Below are positions 30,950 to 42,961 of a stretch of DNA of 64,000 bases, piece after piece. Origin of the DNA: Stemphylium vesicarium (lineage: Eukaryota > Ascomycota > Dothideomycetes > Pleosporales > Pleosporaceae); contig QXCR01000110.1 in assembly GCA_004380135.1 (NCBI GenBank), positions 1-64,000 on the forward strand, read 5' to 3'. Within the stretch, counting starts at the first letter, position 1. The number at the start of each line of letters is the position of its first letter. The translations under genes and the position numbers were made by a program. Below the pieces are notes generated by a model. That model searched no databases and was not told where the DNA came from. It worked only from the letters and a program-made list of their open reading frames with translations.

Positions 30950-32633
30950 GTTTCTTGAAATACACACTTTTGCATACACTGTGTTGTCATAGTTGAAGAA
31001 CCCCTTGATGAAGACCTTATCCTGGCCACTCTGCGGACTACAACAGGCGAGTGCATCTAGCCGATGTCTATCGCTAGAATTTCTTCCTCGATATCGGTAG
31101 GTCGGCAAACAACAGCCGAAAAAGGAGATGTTTTATATTGGTAAAAGAAGTGGAGCTAAAAGAAACGATTACGGTTGTTAGAAAATTATTGCCTGCAACT
31201 GCGTTCTGGAACATCAGACTACTGTATGATGAAGCAACGGAGCCATCATTACACGTCTGATCTGCGATGACCTGAAGTGGAAAGGTTGCGTGGTTTAATA
31301 AATCGATCAATCAGTGGGCGGCCCTCACACAAGTTCGGTACGCAACTTTACCGCCGGCTGCGGCTGGCGGCCCCCATATTTAGAGCGTCAAACGGCTCCC
31401 CAACAGAAGCCTTAGTGCTACATAATGCAGGGCACCAGAGGTCTCAACGCTTCTGTAAGGCCGCAGATGGAGATGAACGCTACGCAGAGGCTCACAGAGA
31501 CGAATCAGATCGCGCAACTTACAGGTGTCTAGATGATCAGATACGGCACGTGATCTCGCAACAACACGCGGGGTTCTCAGTCGTGGCATGACTTGAAAAG
31601 CTTGCGTGGCCTGCATTTGGCTGGTGCGCCCGAACCATGATTGAACCATGATGGAACCATGATTGAACCATGACCGGGCCTGGCCGCTGTCAAAAGGAGA
31701 AATGGGAGTGTGCGAGTTGGTGCACGGTGCACGCCTGTAATGTCGGAAGATCTCCAGCATGTATTCGCTGATCGCTGAAGACCATCTGGAGAAGAAGAAG
31801 CATAACAGACAACCCGATTGACGTGTATGGCCATTCAATCCCAAGTTCCGGCACACCGAGCTATGCGATGTGATGCGCATTGGATCGCGTGCTCAATATG
31901 GAGCGCAGCTAGTTCAGCAATGAGCTCATCTCACGAGCCGTTACCAAACAGCGTACGCTCACTTTACTGTCTCACCAGAATTGTCTGCACAAGACATTCC
32001 TCTACATTGTGTAAAGTTCAACAAGACGACTCTGGCTGGACAGATCTTTCGAGTGTATCAATATCCAAAATCACGATGCGTAGTGCAAATATGGGCAATA
32101 ATAGCGAATGTATATTCTTTATAAATACATCAAACTACACCAAGCCGGGATGTTAGTTGAACAAACGCTCCTTCATATACAAGATAGTAGGGAGGCAGGC
32201 TCCTTTACGAAGGAAATCAATGTAGCAAATGTATGCTGCCAGCCCGGGTAGCATAGGCCGCAACCCAAAGATGGTATACCGATCGTTACTTCGTCAGAAT
32301 AAAAAAAACTATGCGAATAATGGAGACGCTGGAACCCAGGATCCCCAAGGGAGATATACTCGAAAGAGGCATTCGCACGGCGCAGAAGGCGGACGTGATG
32401 AGAGCAAAACAAAGTCAAGCATGACAAGGCAGGCGTCGGTAACGGAAGTGTAAATGAATAGATTGGGCTGCGACGCTCGCTACCACCGACATTACTCGAG
32501 TTGAATTTACTCTTAAATCGCTCTCCACGTCTCTTGGGTATATTGCAAAATGGTTGCCCCGGATTATCGGCTCGAAGAATGTGACCACTGGCCCTTGACT
32601 TGTAATGCCAAAGCGTAGAACGAAAAGATGTGT
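30950..32633. other. intergenic
   Basis: About 1.7 kb between the DUF3433 locus and the Bys1-like gene (3' ends facing). No supported gene. It contains the 11-bp tandem repeat at 31632-31675 and AT-rich stretches around 32040-32150. Confidence 0.5.
31632..31675. repeat. four tandem 11-bp units
   Basis: GAACCATGATT-type units repeated four times (GAACCATGATT, GAACCATGATG, GAACCATGATT, GAACCATGACC). No flanking gene structure is visible. Confidence 0.9.
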
Positions 32634-33599
32634 TTATGCGTGGAAGGCTGCGTGACGACGCGCGTGGTCATGAGCGTGCCTCTTCTCGTTGACATATTCG
32701 TATGCGGTCACGTAGACGACCTTGGTCTTGGTGAGCTTGTCGTTGCCGTATTCGTCTTGCTTCTGGGGCGTAGGAGTGATAGCAGCAGCGGCTACTTCGA
32801 TGTCGGCAGAGTAGGCGACCTCTTCAGAGCTGGAAGAAGCAGCAGCAGAAGTAGGCTCAGAAGTAGGCTCAGCAGTGGAGTACTCGGCGAGTTCTGTGGA
32901 GCTGGCGTATGACGGTGCTGAGTATTCGGATGACGACTCAGGCTTAGGCGTGGAATCGCCGTCAGAAGGTGCCTCGCTTCCACACAAGTAGAGCTCTACG
33001 CTGGAATCGAGATCGCACATCTTGGTCTGAACGTCATCGGGAAGGACGTAAGACATTGTGTCGCATTCCGTGGCGTCGGAACAGGAGAGAATGGGCCATT
33101 TTGTGTTCTGAGCAGTGGCCTTAAACTCGCCAGTTTGGTTACCAGCGACGAGGTAGTATCCATCTTCCCTAGCCGGGCACTTCATACTTCCACAGTCAAC
33201 GTAGGAAACGTCGAAATAGTTTCCGGCGAAATCTCCTCCCTCCTTGAGGAAGTACTCGAATTGCGTGATGTCGTTACCCTTGCATTCGTCTGTCTTAGAA
33301 ATCTTGATAGAGACACCGGTATCATCGGGGACCGTGCTCTCACTGGGCTTCACGAAGTTTTCGGCATAGCTTTCGCCAGTTTTGAGCTTGAGTGCAGTGT
33401 CGGTAGGGCAGCCAACGCTCTTCAAGACAGACCAGAGATAGACATCGTAGTCGCAGCGGTTGGTGATGCGGGCGTGGGCTTGGCTCAAGTCGCACTTCTC
33501 GTTTTCGAGAGCAGCTGTCCTGGAGTTTTCGGAGCCGTATTCAGCAGAGACGGTTGCGACCATGGCGGATGCCGTAGCAAGGAGAGTGGTGAGCTGCAT
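32634..33599 (-). CDS. secreted Bys1/thaumatin-like protein
   Basis: A single exon encodes 321 aa. Signal peptide MQLTTLLATASAMVATVSA. Residues about 35-220 match the Bys1 (yeast-phase-specific, thaumatin-like) pattern: ITNRCDYDVYLWSV, a TGESYAENF turn, GVSIKISKT, ITQFEYFL, YFDVSYVDC, WPILSC and YVLPDDVQTKMCD, with about ten Cys for disulphides. Then follows a Ser/Thr/Glu-rich, probably O-glycosylated linker and a His/Arg/Ala-rich C-terminus (HAHDHARRHAAFHA) with no GPI signal. The open frame extends to 33776, but the ATG at 33599 puts the signal peptide first. Role unknown; cell-wall or secreted antigen-like proteins of this family are known in other ascomycetes. Confidence 0.8.
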   Translation of the reverse strand: MQLTTLLATASAMVATVSAEYGSENSRTAALENEKCDLSQAHARITNRCDYDVYLWSVLKSVGCPTDTALKLKTGESYAENFVKPSESTVPDDTGVSIKISKTDECKGNDITQFEYFLKEGGDFAGNYFDVSYVDCGSMKCPAREDGYYLVAGNQTGEFKATAQNTKWPILSCSDATECDTMSYVLPDDVQTKMCDLDSSVELYLCGSEAPSDGDSTPKPESSSEYSAPSYASSTELAEYSTAEPTSEPTSAAASSSSEEVAYSADIEVAAAAITPTPQKQDEYGNDKLTKTKVVYVTAYEYVNEKRHAHDHARRHAAFHA

Positions 33600-36500
33600 C
33601 GTGGCTAGGTAGGACCGTTGAGAAGTTGAACAAGGAAGCGGAGGACACGAAGAAAGTGGTCGAAAGAATGTCTGCTGAATACCTGAAAGAGTGAAGTTAT
33701 TCAGCGAATGAGTGTAGGTAACGAGGTCCTGCTTATGCGGTAGAGAGAAGAAGTTTGGGGCCTGGGGGATGCGCAAGTAAATAAGCTGGCTGGATCCTAG
33801 TCCACGCAGCCCAGGCCCGCTTCAAAGCCCATCCGCCACGGAACTAATCGTCGCCATAGCGTAGGTTTGTTTGGACGGTGCCAAACGCGTGGCTAGTCCG
33901 GAGGACAGGCACGGAACAGCATACTAGCCGTGTACAGCCAGGTTCTGGACAGGCTGGGCAAGAGTCGGCCCAATCGGACAGCCGCCGTGCCTGATCGTCA
34001 GGGCACTTGTTATGTGAGTGGTCGTAACTTTAACCATCTCATATCGGGCAAGCCACGAAAGCAGAGTAAATTACAGCAGGGATCTTGCCGATCGAGGTCG
34101 TTTTTTCACTGAGCTGCACTGGGTGCAGAAATTTTCGGGTGAGACCATACGGCACCTTCGGCGCGTCTTACTCTCTAGATGGCGGGGAAGAGGCTGGTAT
34201 ACGGTCGATGATACTGTTGGGCGAAACTTGCTCGCAGCGTACAAGAGCCGTACAGGTCGCCTCCTTCGATGCTGGAGGCAGCCCCGAGATGAGTCCGCTT
34301 GGCGAGCCTAGCCATTGCCTTAAGCGACCATTCATCCGCACGGCAAGGCTTGGAAAGGGGCTGCGGCAAAGCCTCGACACTCTCCTAGAACTCGGCCATC
34401 CACAAATAGTCGTTCCATCGTAGTATGGTGGTATGCATGCAAAAAGAAGCTGTAGACCAGCTGTCACGCTCTTGCCGGCGTCATTTATCTGCACGACCCC
34501 ATGTGATGACTTGCTGACAGAGGAGGTGTAACAACAAGAAAACTGCATCTACAAGTACGAGTTTAGCTCCAGTTGTTGTCGCAATGCTGCAGGAAACCCC
34601 GTAGTTTGCATCGCCCCAGCCACAGCTCATTCCCACATTTAATTTCCCACACTCGCCAACCGGAACATGCCCACGATAATGCGCGCGCAAGATGAGATCA
34701 ACAGAGTTGCGAATGACTATCAAAGAGCACTATTGTTGTGCTGAGTCGAAACAGCCAAAGGCTGTCGTGGGTGTCTTGAGAAGCGGAATGTAGCGCCGTG
34801 AAGCGTGCGACGACTGTCGTGGCACCTCGACTGGACCATCAGCGACACGACTCATCTGCCAGCGAGTTGTTCTCAGCTTGGCTTTGCCTGTCCATCTGAA
34901 AGATGGGCGTTACCATCCGCGTCGCGTTGTTGGCCTTTGTTTGGTAACCAGAGGATGACGTTTGACTGTTAACGATTCAGCCAGTCGGAGGTGGCAAGCG
35001 CTTTTGACGGCCATGCGATAAGGGTCTTCCTCACCCCCCAAGGTTTCTGAAGCACAACATGCACTAGGTTCGCGCGGCCGGATCCCAAAACGGTTGCGCA
35101 TCCCAATCTTCTCCATCGTTCATAACTTAACGCGGCACCTGACAGTCCCTGTGTCGACAGTGTTTCCTTCGTACGGGGCCCATCTACGGCTCCAGGGCAC
35201 GAGCTGGTCCGTGCTATGGGTTCTGCTTCCGCTGGTGTTACAGCCTCTCAATTTGGGGGAAGCTTTTTCTTTTTCTTTTTCTTTTTCTTTTACGAACGGC
35301 TATCTCCCGGGCCACGTAATGGAACCCTATTTAGGTACTCGGGTGCCCTCGACACATCCTCATCGCCGTCAATTCCTACGCCGGTCCAACAAACCAACAA
35401 CGTATTTTGCTGCACAACATTTTCAAAACACGACGTATTCCACGACGTGAATTTAAGAAGCAGAGCCGTGCCAGGTGACTTACACAAATGCAGCATAACA
35501 CGAGCGGATGTAATGCCCCAGCTTTAGGTTGGAAACGTGTTCTGCCCTATCACTCAACGTAACGTTCCACCACTACCTCGAGCAATAGTGTAACGTAAAG
35601 AACTTTGTTGAAAAGCTTGACACCATCACACATTTCTAGCATCCGGCGCAATGTTCCTGTGAAGCCCTTCAGGTTGATCGGCGATGGCCATTCGAGTACC
35701 TGCTTTTTATGCACCCTAATCAAACTCCTACAAAGCATGACTTCAGGCCTTGTTTGGCGCCAAAAAACAACTGTATCCGTGTGGATTTGTGTCAGTTCAA
35801 ACTCCCCATATGCACAGTCGTGTTTATATGCTGACTTGCTGTGGATGTCCCTAATTCAACCGATCACTACGACAGCGTAGGGAAGCCACAAAAGCTACAA
35901 GCCTCGAGATAGCTATGGGGCGGGACAATGCCGTCTGAATGCCAATCTGGAACCACAATCTTCCCATCGCCACTCTCATAAACCCGAGAGTAATTTTTTC
36001 AGCCTTTTCTCCGTGATTTTTTCTATGCTCATGGGCCTCCCAAGTGCTCCACCTGCTAGGCGATATCTTCACATTCCCGAATTCTTCGGTTGCTCATAGA
36101 CCGACGCGTATGGATAGAAGGCTGGTACTTTGATGCTTCGCAAATCCTTCCCTGTTTGCCATATTTTATCACCAGTGGAAGAATTTAATGGGATGATAAC
36201 AAGGCAATGTCTATGGTGAGCGTTCACTAGGCATAAAAGCACTAAGCTCGATAGCCGCTTGTTCCATCCCACAATTACAGAAGTAATTGCACGTTCTACT
36301 TTCTGGTTTGGGTTAAAATCATTGCCTACTCCGCACTGTAGTTGAATAAGGGCCGATCAAGTGCAGCAGTTAGCAACCGCCATATCCGCTCTCTTTGAAA
36401 TTCGAAAAACGACCCCACTCATCGAACATAATACCGCGTCTGCCGAACTGCTGACGTGTCTCTGGTTCGACACTGGTTAGGTTCAACACCAATCTTCCGC

Positions 36501-39500
36501 CCCCAACTGCAGATAGCGAGTCGAGAAAGCGGCCGTACAGTTCATCATCAAGCATGTTTTGCACCGTTTAGTCGACATCCGAGTCTGCAGAACGAGATCA
36601 GGCCAAGCCTTCCACCGATCAGACAGGGTTAAGACGTTGTGCTCCTTAGGTATAGCAGATGCTTCAGATCCGCGGGTCTTAGGTACCAGCTACCAGATTG
36701 AAGAAACATTTACCTTGCGTGCTAGGATGATATGCTCAGCCATATACAACGCGAGGCCTGCAGAGTAATGGGGCCGGTTTATGAGAGTAAGGCCTCGCAT
36801 AGACGGCCGCATGTAATCGCGTGAGGTGGGCTTACTACACGAATGCGACGACTGGGTCTCCAGGGCTTCGACTAAGCGCCCTTTGCAGGTTGCACGGAAA
36901 GAGAGGGTATCACTATTGCTTGATCAATGAAAATTAGCCTCTTTCCTCTCGAGTGTTGTTCCTGGCAAAAAAAGTGTCTGGTGTCACTACTCAGATGTCC
37001 TGGGTCGGTAAAAGCGAAGATCAACATGTCAGCATTCAACCACGCATCTACTTTTTCGCCATCGCAAACTCGCCTAGATCTGAACCCTGATTTCCTTGAC
37101 ATTCGACATGGTACCATGCTCCACTCTTAATGACCCTCCCACCTGGAGAGCTACAACACGATGCTCAACAAAGGCAACTTGTTAACACAACGGCTGTTAC
37201 CGCGCTTACAGGCCCATTATATTTGCCCCCTCATTTCTGCCTCCACCACCCGCTAACCCTGCACGCTGACCCGGTCGTGTGGCTCAAGGTTCATCTAGGC
37301 GCGTTAAACGGTGAGCCAAACGCAAATGAATGTACGCGGGCGATGCTGACTGGATGGAACAACGATTAATGTAGAAAATCAGAGCCGACGCTACCAACCG
37401 TGGATTCGAATCGACATGCGAGTTGGGCAGCAATAAACAAGTCCACGATTCGGCATTTTGGAGGATCCCGTGGGCATGGCGACATGTCGCATGATCAAGA
37501 GATCTTGCTTGCTGCAGAGTTGGGGGAGAAATCTCCCGAGGCTGTGCATGTGTAGGTGGTAGGAGGCAGTGGGTGTAAGACAAGTAGGTAGGTACCCTGC
37601 TCGACTTGGCAAGCCTAAACGTCATTCTCTCAACGACCATGTAAGTCTGCTTAATAACCGTAACTCAATTCTCATCAAACCGGTCAACGGTCCTCCGTAC
37701 ATGCCAATGGAAATTGAGTTCCGTTGAGCGCGTATTGACATGGTTTCTGGTTCTATGATCTCATGTGCGCGTTCTTGTATGCGCGCAATTGCATGTCACA
37801 TTGCATTACTCCACTTTATACTTTGCAGTGACACCACTATTCCTGAGAAACTTTTGGCCTAGATTTTGGTGGAGTCGAGATTGACTTATTTCTTCAGGCG
37901 ACCATGGCTGAGGGATTGGGGATATCGCGTATCGAGAAAAAGACAAGTACCAGTACAGTGGAGTGGGGGCGTCAAGGCTATGAACTATTGAACATGTTCA
38001 CCCACTTATTTAGCCCCCCAGTGAAGATCTCACCCGCATCAAGGCAGTACCACACGAGACACATAATCGAATTGCTCTAGGCTTTCGCCTTATGCAGCTG
38101 CACAAGTTCTGGGGCAACTTACTGACCACATTCTGCTTTTGTATCACAACCCGCCCTGGTAGTCTTTCTTGGCTAGCCACCATCCTTTGTAAACCCACGT
38201 AAGAACTAGAGAGCCGTACCGTCGCCCGATGCCGACGGTTACTTCCAAGGGTGGATGGAACGGCCACGGCCCGTAGCCGGTGTAGAGAATAAAACAGGGC
38301 GTTTTGTACCGCGTGCCTTCATACCACACTCGCTCAGCAGACCAGTGGTGCTCGCATCTTGATCGGTGATCTCGTGCGTTCGTACTGGATGCTTATACAC
38401 TAGCGTTTTACTCGAGACCGATCACGGTGTAAAGTCTCGAGCATATGTATGCTAGAGTCTGCGTAGCCGCTTATTGTAGTTGTACAGATAGCAAATAACA
38501 TTGTCTGCAACGAACTCCTTTTGAGCTAACGCTCGTGCAGCAACTAGCAGAAGGAACAGCGGCGCGTTTCGCTTAGTTTTCCCCTCCAAAGCCACGTTCA
38601 CGAGGCTTACCCGGTTTTGTACAAGAAGGCGGCAGTACTCGAATTGTCAAACTTCCGCGTTAATCGATTTGGTGAACTAAGCGTGCGGGCTGGGGTGACG
38701 CTACACCATAACTACCGGATTATGCGTAAGCCGCCATTGCCGCTGTCCAACAGGATGGTCGCATCCCGAGCCGCGGAGCTAGCCCTCGGTATGCCGATGT
38801 AAGACAATACCTGGTTTCGGCAAGATCATCCAGTGACATTCGAGATGGCGGAATGTCGGTGTGCGGTAGTGATAGGATCCTGCCGAGTGGCTTTTTGTTC
38901 AGCCGAGACACCATCCCACGTCAATGAAGACGTCGGATTTGGTCTGTCGCGCTTCTGTCGGAACTCGGTCATTCCCTGCTTTCCATGTTTAGAGATGAAA
39001 CGATGGATGCGCAGACTCCCGACCAAGAACGTGTATGGTAGAGACTCAGCGCTCGGGGTTTTAACAAGATGGGTATTTCAAGAACAGAACAAACGTATAA
39101 GAGCATCCGCATGTCGTGCTCTATATTTATGCGGACCCCCAAAAATAGTGGCAAATGTAATATCATCCAAAGATACGATTAAAAAATGGGTAATAAGATT
39201 CATCCGTTACGCAAGAGTAATGCATATCTCGTTCGGGCCCAAGGTTGGAAGTCAGAGCCGTTGATGCCAAATTCGCACGATCGAGCAAACCCATGCTGCA
39301 TGTATATCGATCCTTCTCGGACGGCTTCCTCATGAGATTTGCTCGTCCGTGAGACGCGCACTCCATCTCTTTGGGCTAATCGCCAAACTCCAAACGGCCA
39401 AAGATCCGGAAACTTTTGCATGAAAGGCATATATGGAAGAAGATTAAATATTAGCCGTCATTGCCGCATAATGTGCGCAAATTTCGCCCCATATGAAGGA

Positions 39501-39660
39501 TCCCTTCTCAAATGATTGGACTTCCATAGGGCAGAGGCGTTTGAAAACGTCGTGATGCTGTCAACGGCTGGCGAACGGGTCGGGTAGTAACGGGGTATAT
39601 GTCGACCAAAGTATGAAGCGGGCGGCGCAGCGACGTGTGTCGGTATCAAAGGCCGATCGT
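33600..39660. other. gene-poor region
   Basis: About 6 kb with no gene I can support. It contains a (CTTTTT)n tract at about 35264-35292. Isolated open frames of up to about 60 residues with some protein-like composition exist on the minus strand at 36370-36564 (LDDELYGRFLDSLSAVGGGR...) and 38144-38329, but no family is recognised. Because the adjacent FKBP gene is made of exons of 21-85 nt, further multi-exon genes could be hidden here. Confidence 0.45.
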
Positions 39661-40819
39661 CTATTCCCTCTTCCCGTTGATGGCCTTGAGTTCAACTTCG
39701 CTGTCATTGCGTTAGTCTATCTGATTTGATGTTCGAGCAATTCTTCCGCGTTGGCTGACATGGGGGAAGGGACGGGAAGTGAGCTGTGCGTTGGTCACGC
39801 CAATACCACCAACGCTGAGCACACCAAAGAGAAAAGGCCGGCTCCAGCGCAGTGTGACCCTTTCCAATATTGATGAAGAGGTTGAATACTTACAAGATCA
39901 ATTTCGCATTCGCTGGGATGTGCCCGGGAAAGCCACTGTTTTCAGGACAGTCAGCGATTGCGCCACGTCATCTTATCAGATCGTCGTCCTTCGGGAAGAT
40001 GCGTTGGAAGCTGCTGACATCCGTGTCGCACCAGATTGGCGGCTGCAGCGGCAGGATCGTTCGAAATTCGGAGAGCAATGAGCGGTTCAAGCCCAATCCG
40101 GTTTCGGAGCGTCGTGGCCTGTACTGACCCCTACTCCAGCCGTGAAGTTGGGCCGCACGTTCCTCTCCACGGCCGTAGGTACTCTCCGAGAGCTTATTGT
40201 CCAGTGCGGTCCCGATCATGAAGTAAGAAAGTGTCTGGCTTCACTTACCGAGTGCCGTAAGCATAGTCACTGTGTCGCGTGTAATGTTAGCAAAAGCTGT
40301 GCAATTGAGGGGTTGTTCAATCGGGACGGCCACTTACGGCGTTATTATCAGAGTCGCTATCTCCCCCAAGGACATGGGTGGGATGTCTTCAGACCCCAGA
40401 ATCCCCTCGTCCCAACCTGTGCATGAGTGTCAGTCGATGTACACGCTTCCAGAGTTGCGAACTGCATATGCAGTAGGAACGGAACGGGCTGGATTGGGCT
40501 GCAAAGAGCATACCTCGGATGACCCGACCTGCGCCGATCGGAGTCGTGAGGTCGCCTCGATCCAAGGATGAATCAAACCTAAGATCCGGTCAGTATGACG
40601 GTTTACAATACGTCAAAGTAACCGCATTGCCAATCCACATACTGTGTGCCTTTGTTGTCTGGTGCATCATCATCGAATAGCCATCCTGTATCTCTAGTCA
40701 GATTGGGTCATTTGATGAAGAGGGGTCGTAGTACCTGTGTATTCAACGGAGATCTCGTCATGTTTCCTGGGGAAGTCCGTGCCATTGCCTGGTCTTGAAA
40801 TGATTTTCTCGACGCCCAT
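39661..40819 (-). CDS. FKBP-type peptidyl-prolyl cis-trans isomerase
   Basis: Seven small exons in transcript order: 40819-40735, 40685-40643, 40578-40514, 40416-40338, 40269-40249, 39935-39894, 39700-39661; every junction is GT-AG and keeps phase, giving 124 aa. It is a single FKBP12-like domain catalysing prolyl isomerisation. Pocket residues visible: Tyr27 (VEYTGW), Phe44/Asp45 (QFDSSLDR), Arg50, Val62-Ile63-Trp66 (RVIRGWDEG), Tyr95 (PDYAYG), Ile104 (GHIPANAKL) and Phe112 (IFEVEL). Compared with FKBP12 it has an acidic insert after TGWLF (DDDAPDNKGTQ) and a longer loop ILGSEDIPPMS. Introns 5 and 6 are 313 and 193 bp, much longer than elsewhere in the window. It looks intact and active; the nearest name would be an Fpr1 paralogue. 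Confidence 0.88.
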
Positions 40820-42961
40820 GGTGAAGGGGATGTGCTGTGTCTGCGTGTCGCGTCGAATGTAGAAAGATGTCAGGGTCGCAGCTATTAGTGTGCTAGGGAG
40901 ATGACTCCGTAGGTGATGGGCGGGAGGCGGATGCAGGTAGAAAAGCAGCTAGAAGATTGTAAAACGGAGAGGTACGTTAGGACGCAGACGAACCCCAGGT
41001 TTTAATAGTGAAAGCGTGGTGGTGCTTGGAGCAAGAGGCTTTGTGTATGCTATGGCAGAAGCTTAGACTTCAATGGTCTTTGCTTTCACAAAAAAAGCAG
41101 ACCGGGGGATTTACTGCAAAAGCTGTGTGACAGATTGGTCTGTTCCGAGGCGTCAGGCATATCCTTTAGCCCCCCTCGCATACGCATCCGTTCCACGTCT
41201 TTGGCTCCAAGGTAATTGCGGGCTACAGACCACAGCCGCCATCAAAACCTGCCCGTCTCCCGGGGAATCCTGCCCGACGCTCAGGCCGTTTTGGATGTCA
41301 GAAGTAAGGTTGGTCTAGCCCTTCAATTCCGTTCGTCATCTGCAAGATCCCAGCTGACACGCGATTGGTGCTCCACTATTAACATGGTCGAAGGTTGTAC
41401 CCGTACTAAACTTTCCCGCGACTACCGAGCGGCATGCAAACTTCCAACACCGCTGTTTGTTCTTTGACGATGCGGCTGACTCCCCAGCCGAGAAAAATGT
41501 AGCTTTAATTTGATTTTGATACGTGGTAGGATCGAAAGGTAATTGACAGTATGTAATCACTTTGCAGTTGTTGGCAGCAAAACGAAGCAAAGTGGGATAA
41601 AGAGTGGCGCGGGGTGCGAGGTACCTAGGCAGGTCGTCCAGCTCGCAAAATGCGGTGACCCCCATCACGAACAGGCCCATTAGCACGATGAATGCACGGC
41701 GCTGTTGTAAAACCTTAATCCCGTAGGAAAGAGCGGAATGCGCAAATAAGCCGGACCTCTATTTCGTCAAAAGTCGCACGACAAGAGTAAAAAGGAAAAG
41801 CGCTCCTTGAGGCCGTAGGGCTCGGTCTTGTCGAATCCGACAGCAGCGCCGTGCACACACCATCATATGTACCCTTACATACAATTTGATTCGGCAATAC
41901 CCTAAGGTCCGAATGTCCTAGTTGATATGGTGCTTATGTAGGGGCGCAGTACTTCCCGATTACCTCTGCTCCGAGGGAGTAATTGGCTGGTGTAAGAAAT
42001 CACAGCCGACAAGGTTCACTTGCATAGGGAAATGCAGGACCGTTCGAGAAAAGCAACGTTCGGTCCTTCAAGGACATGCACCGGCTGAAGCCGCATGGCC
42101 GCGGTTTCAGATATTCAGCCTTCATTCCTGCATTTGTTGTACCTGGAAGTCAGACATTGGCCCAGCGTCATGATTGCGACCACAATCCCACACGGCGCAA
42201 ACAGAAAAACCATCTCTCGGACATGTAACAGGTGGATCCAAGAGCCTTCCCATTAACTCAGCTTCCAAGTCGAATATGGTTTGCCAATCAGAGTGGATGC
42301 GGCAACACATCCGATTGCCGTACGATGCTAGACCCACCCGGGGAACAACAGTGTTCGTTGCGGTCGCTGTATTTCAGCCAAATGCGGAGCTCCTGGCTAT
42401 CGTGCTTCTCGCGGCAAACGCAAAAATTCATATCCCAGGACACCAAAGCGCAAGTGGCGTGGGGCTAAAGAGCAAATCCCATACCCTTACACGTGGTTTT
42501 TTGACCGTGCTTCAGCTATTGTTTTTCAGACCATCAGCTAACCTGTGGAAAAGACGATCGCGAGCCCTGTGCGCTGAGCTGGGAGCCCAGCGACACGGTC
42601 TGGGAGCGTTCTACTTGTTCGTATTGGTTAGAACAAGTGCGCTTGCAGCGGCGGCTGAGTCGTGGAGCTGTGATCACCCCCACGCATCTGGAGTGCAGCA
42701 TCGTGATGATATGGCACGTGGCCAGGCTGAATCAGTGGTCTAAACTATACCGCTTGGAGGGCACGATACCAGCGGTCATTTATCTCCATGTCATTGACGT
42801 CCACTAAGGCAATGCGCGCGGCTGCATGTAGGTGACCCAAGCGACCGTTACAGAAAGTTCTACGATGATATTGCTCCGGTTGTTAGACCCGACAACGTTC
42901 AGCAGGGCGTTCGTCAGTGGCGCACCCGACTACCGAAGGGTTGCCCATGACGAAGCTAACC
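40820..42961. other. intergenic
   Basis: About 2.1 kb between the FKBP start and the 3' end of the histidinol-phosphatase gene. It should contain the FKBP promoter. Open frames at 41336-41686 (-) and 42174-42743 (+) lack recognisable domains; the first would encode a 110-residue Cys-containing product with a short hydrophobic start, but I do not call it a gene. Confidence 0.5.

Noticed and set aside
36370..36900. Possible minus-strand two- or three-exon gene (MRPSMRGLTLINRPHYSAGL..., LDDELYGRFL...)
   Set aside because: Donor and acceptor candidates exist, but the pieces cannot be joined in phase and no family is recognised.
37395..37425. ATTCGAATC resembling a tRNA T-loop
   Set aside because: No pairing T-stem, anticodon arm or acceptor stem can be drawn around it on either strand.
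41336..41760. Minus-strand frame of about 140 codons with a hydrophobic N-terminal stretch
   Set aside because: The hydrophobic part precedes the first ATG, leaving no proper signal peptide; no known family.
42174..42743. 189-codon plus-strand frame
   Set aside because: No domain, mixed composition, heavily overlapped by other frames; treated as chance.
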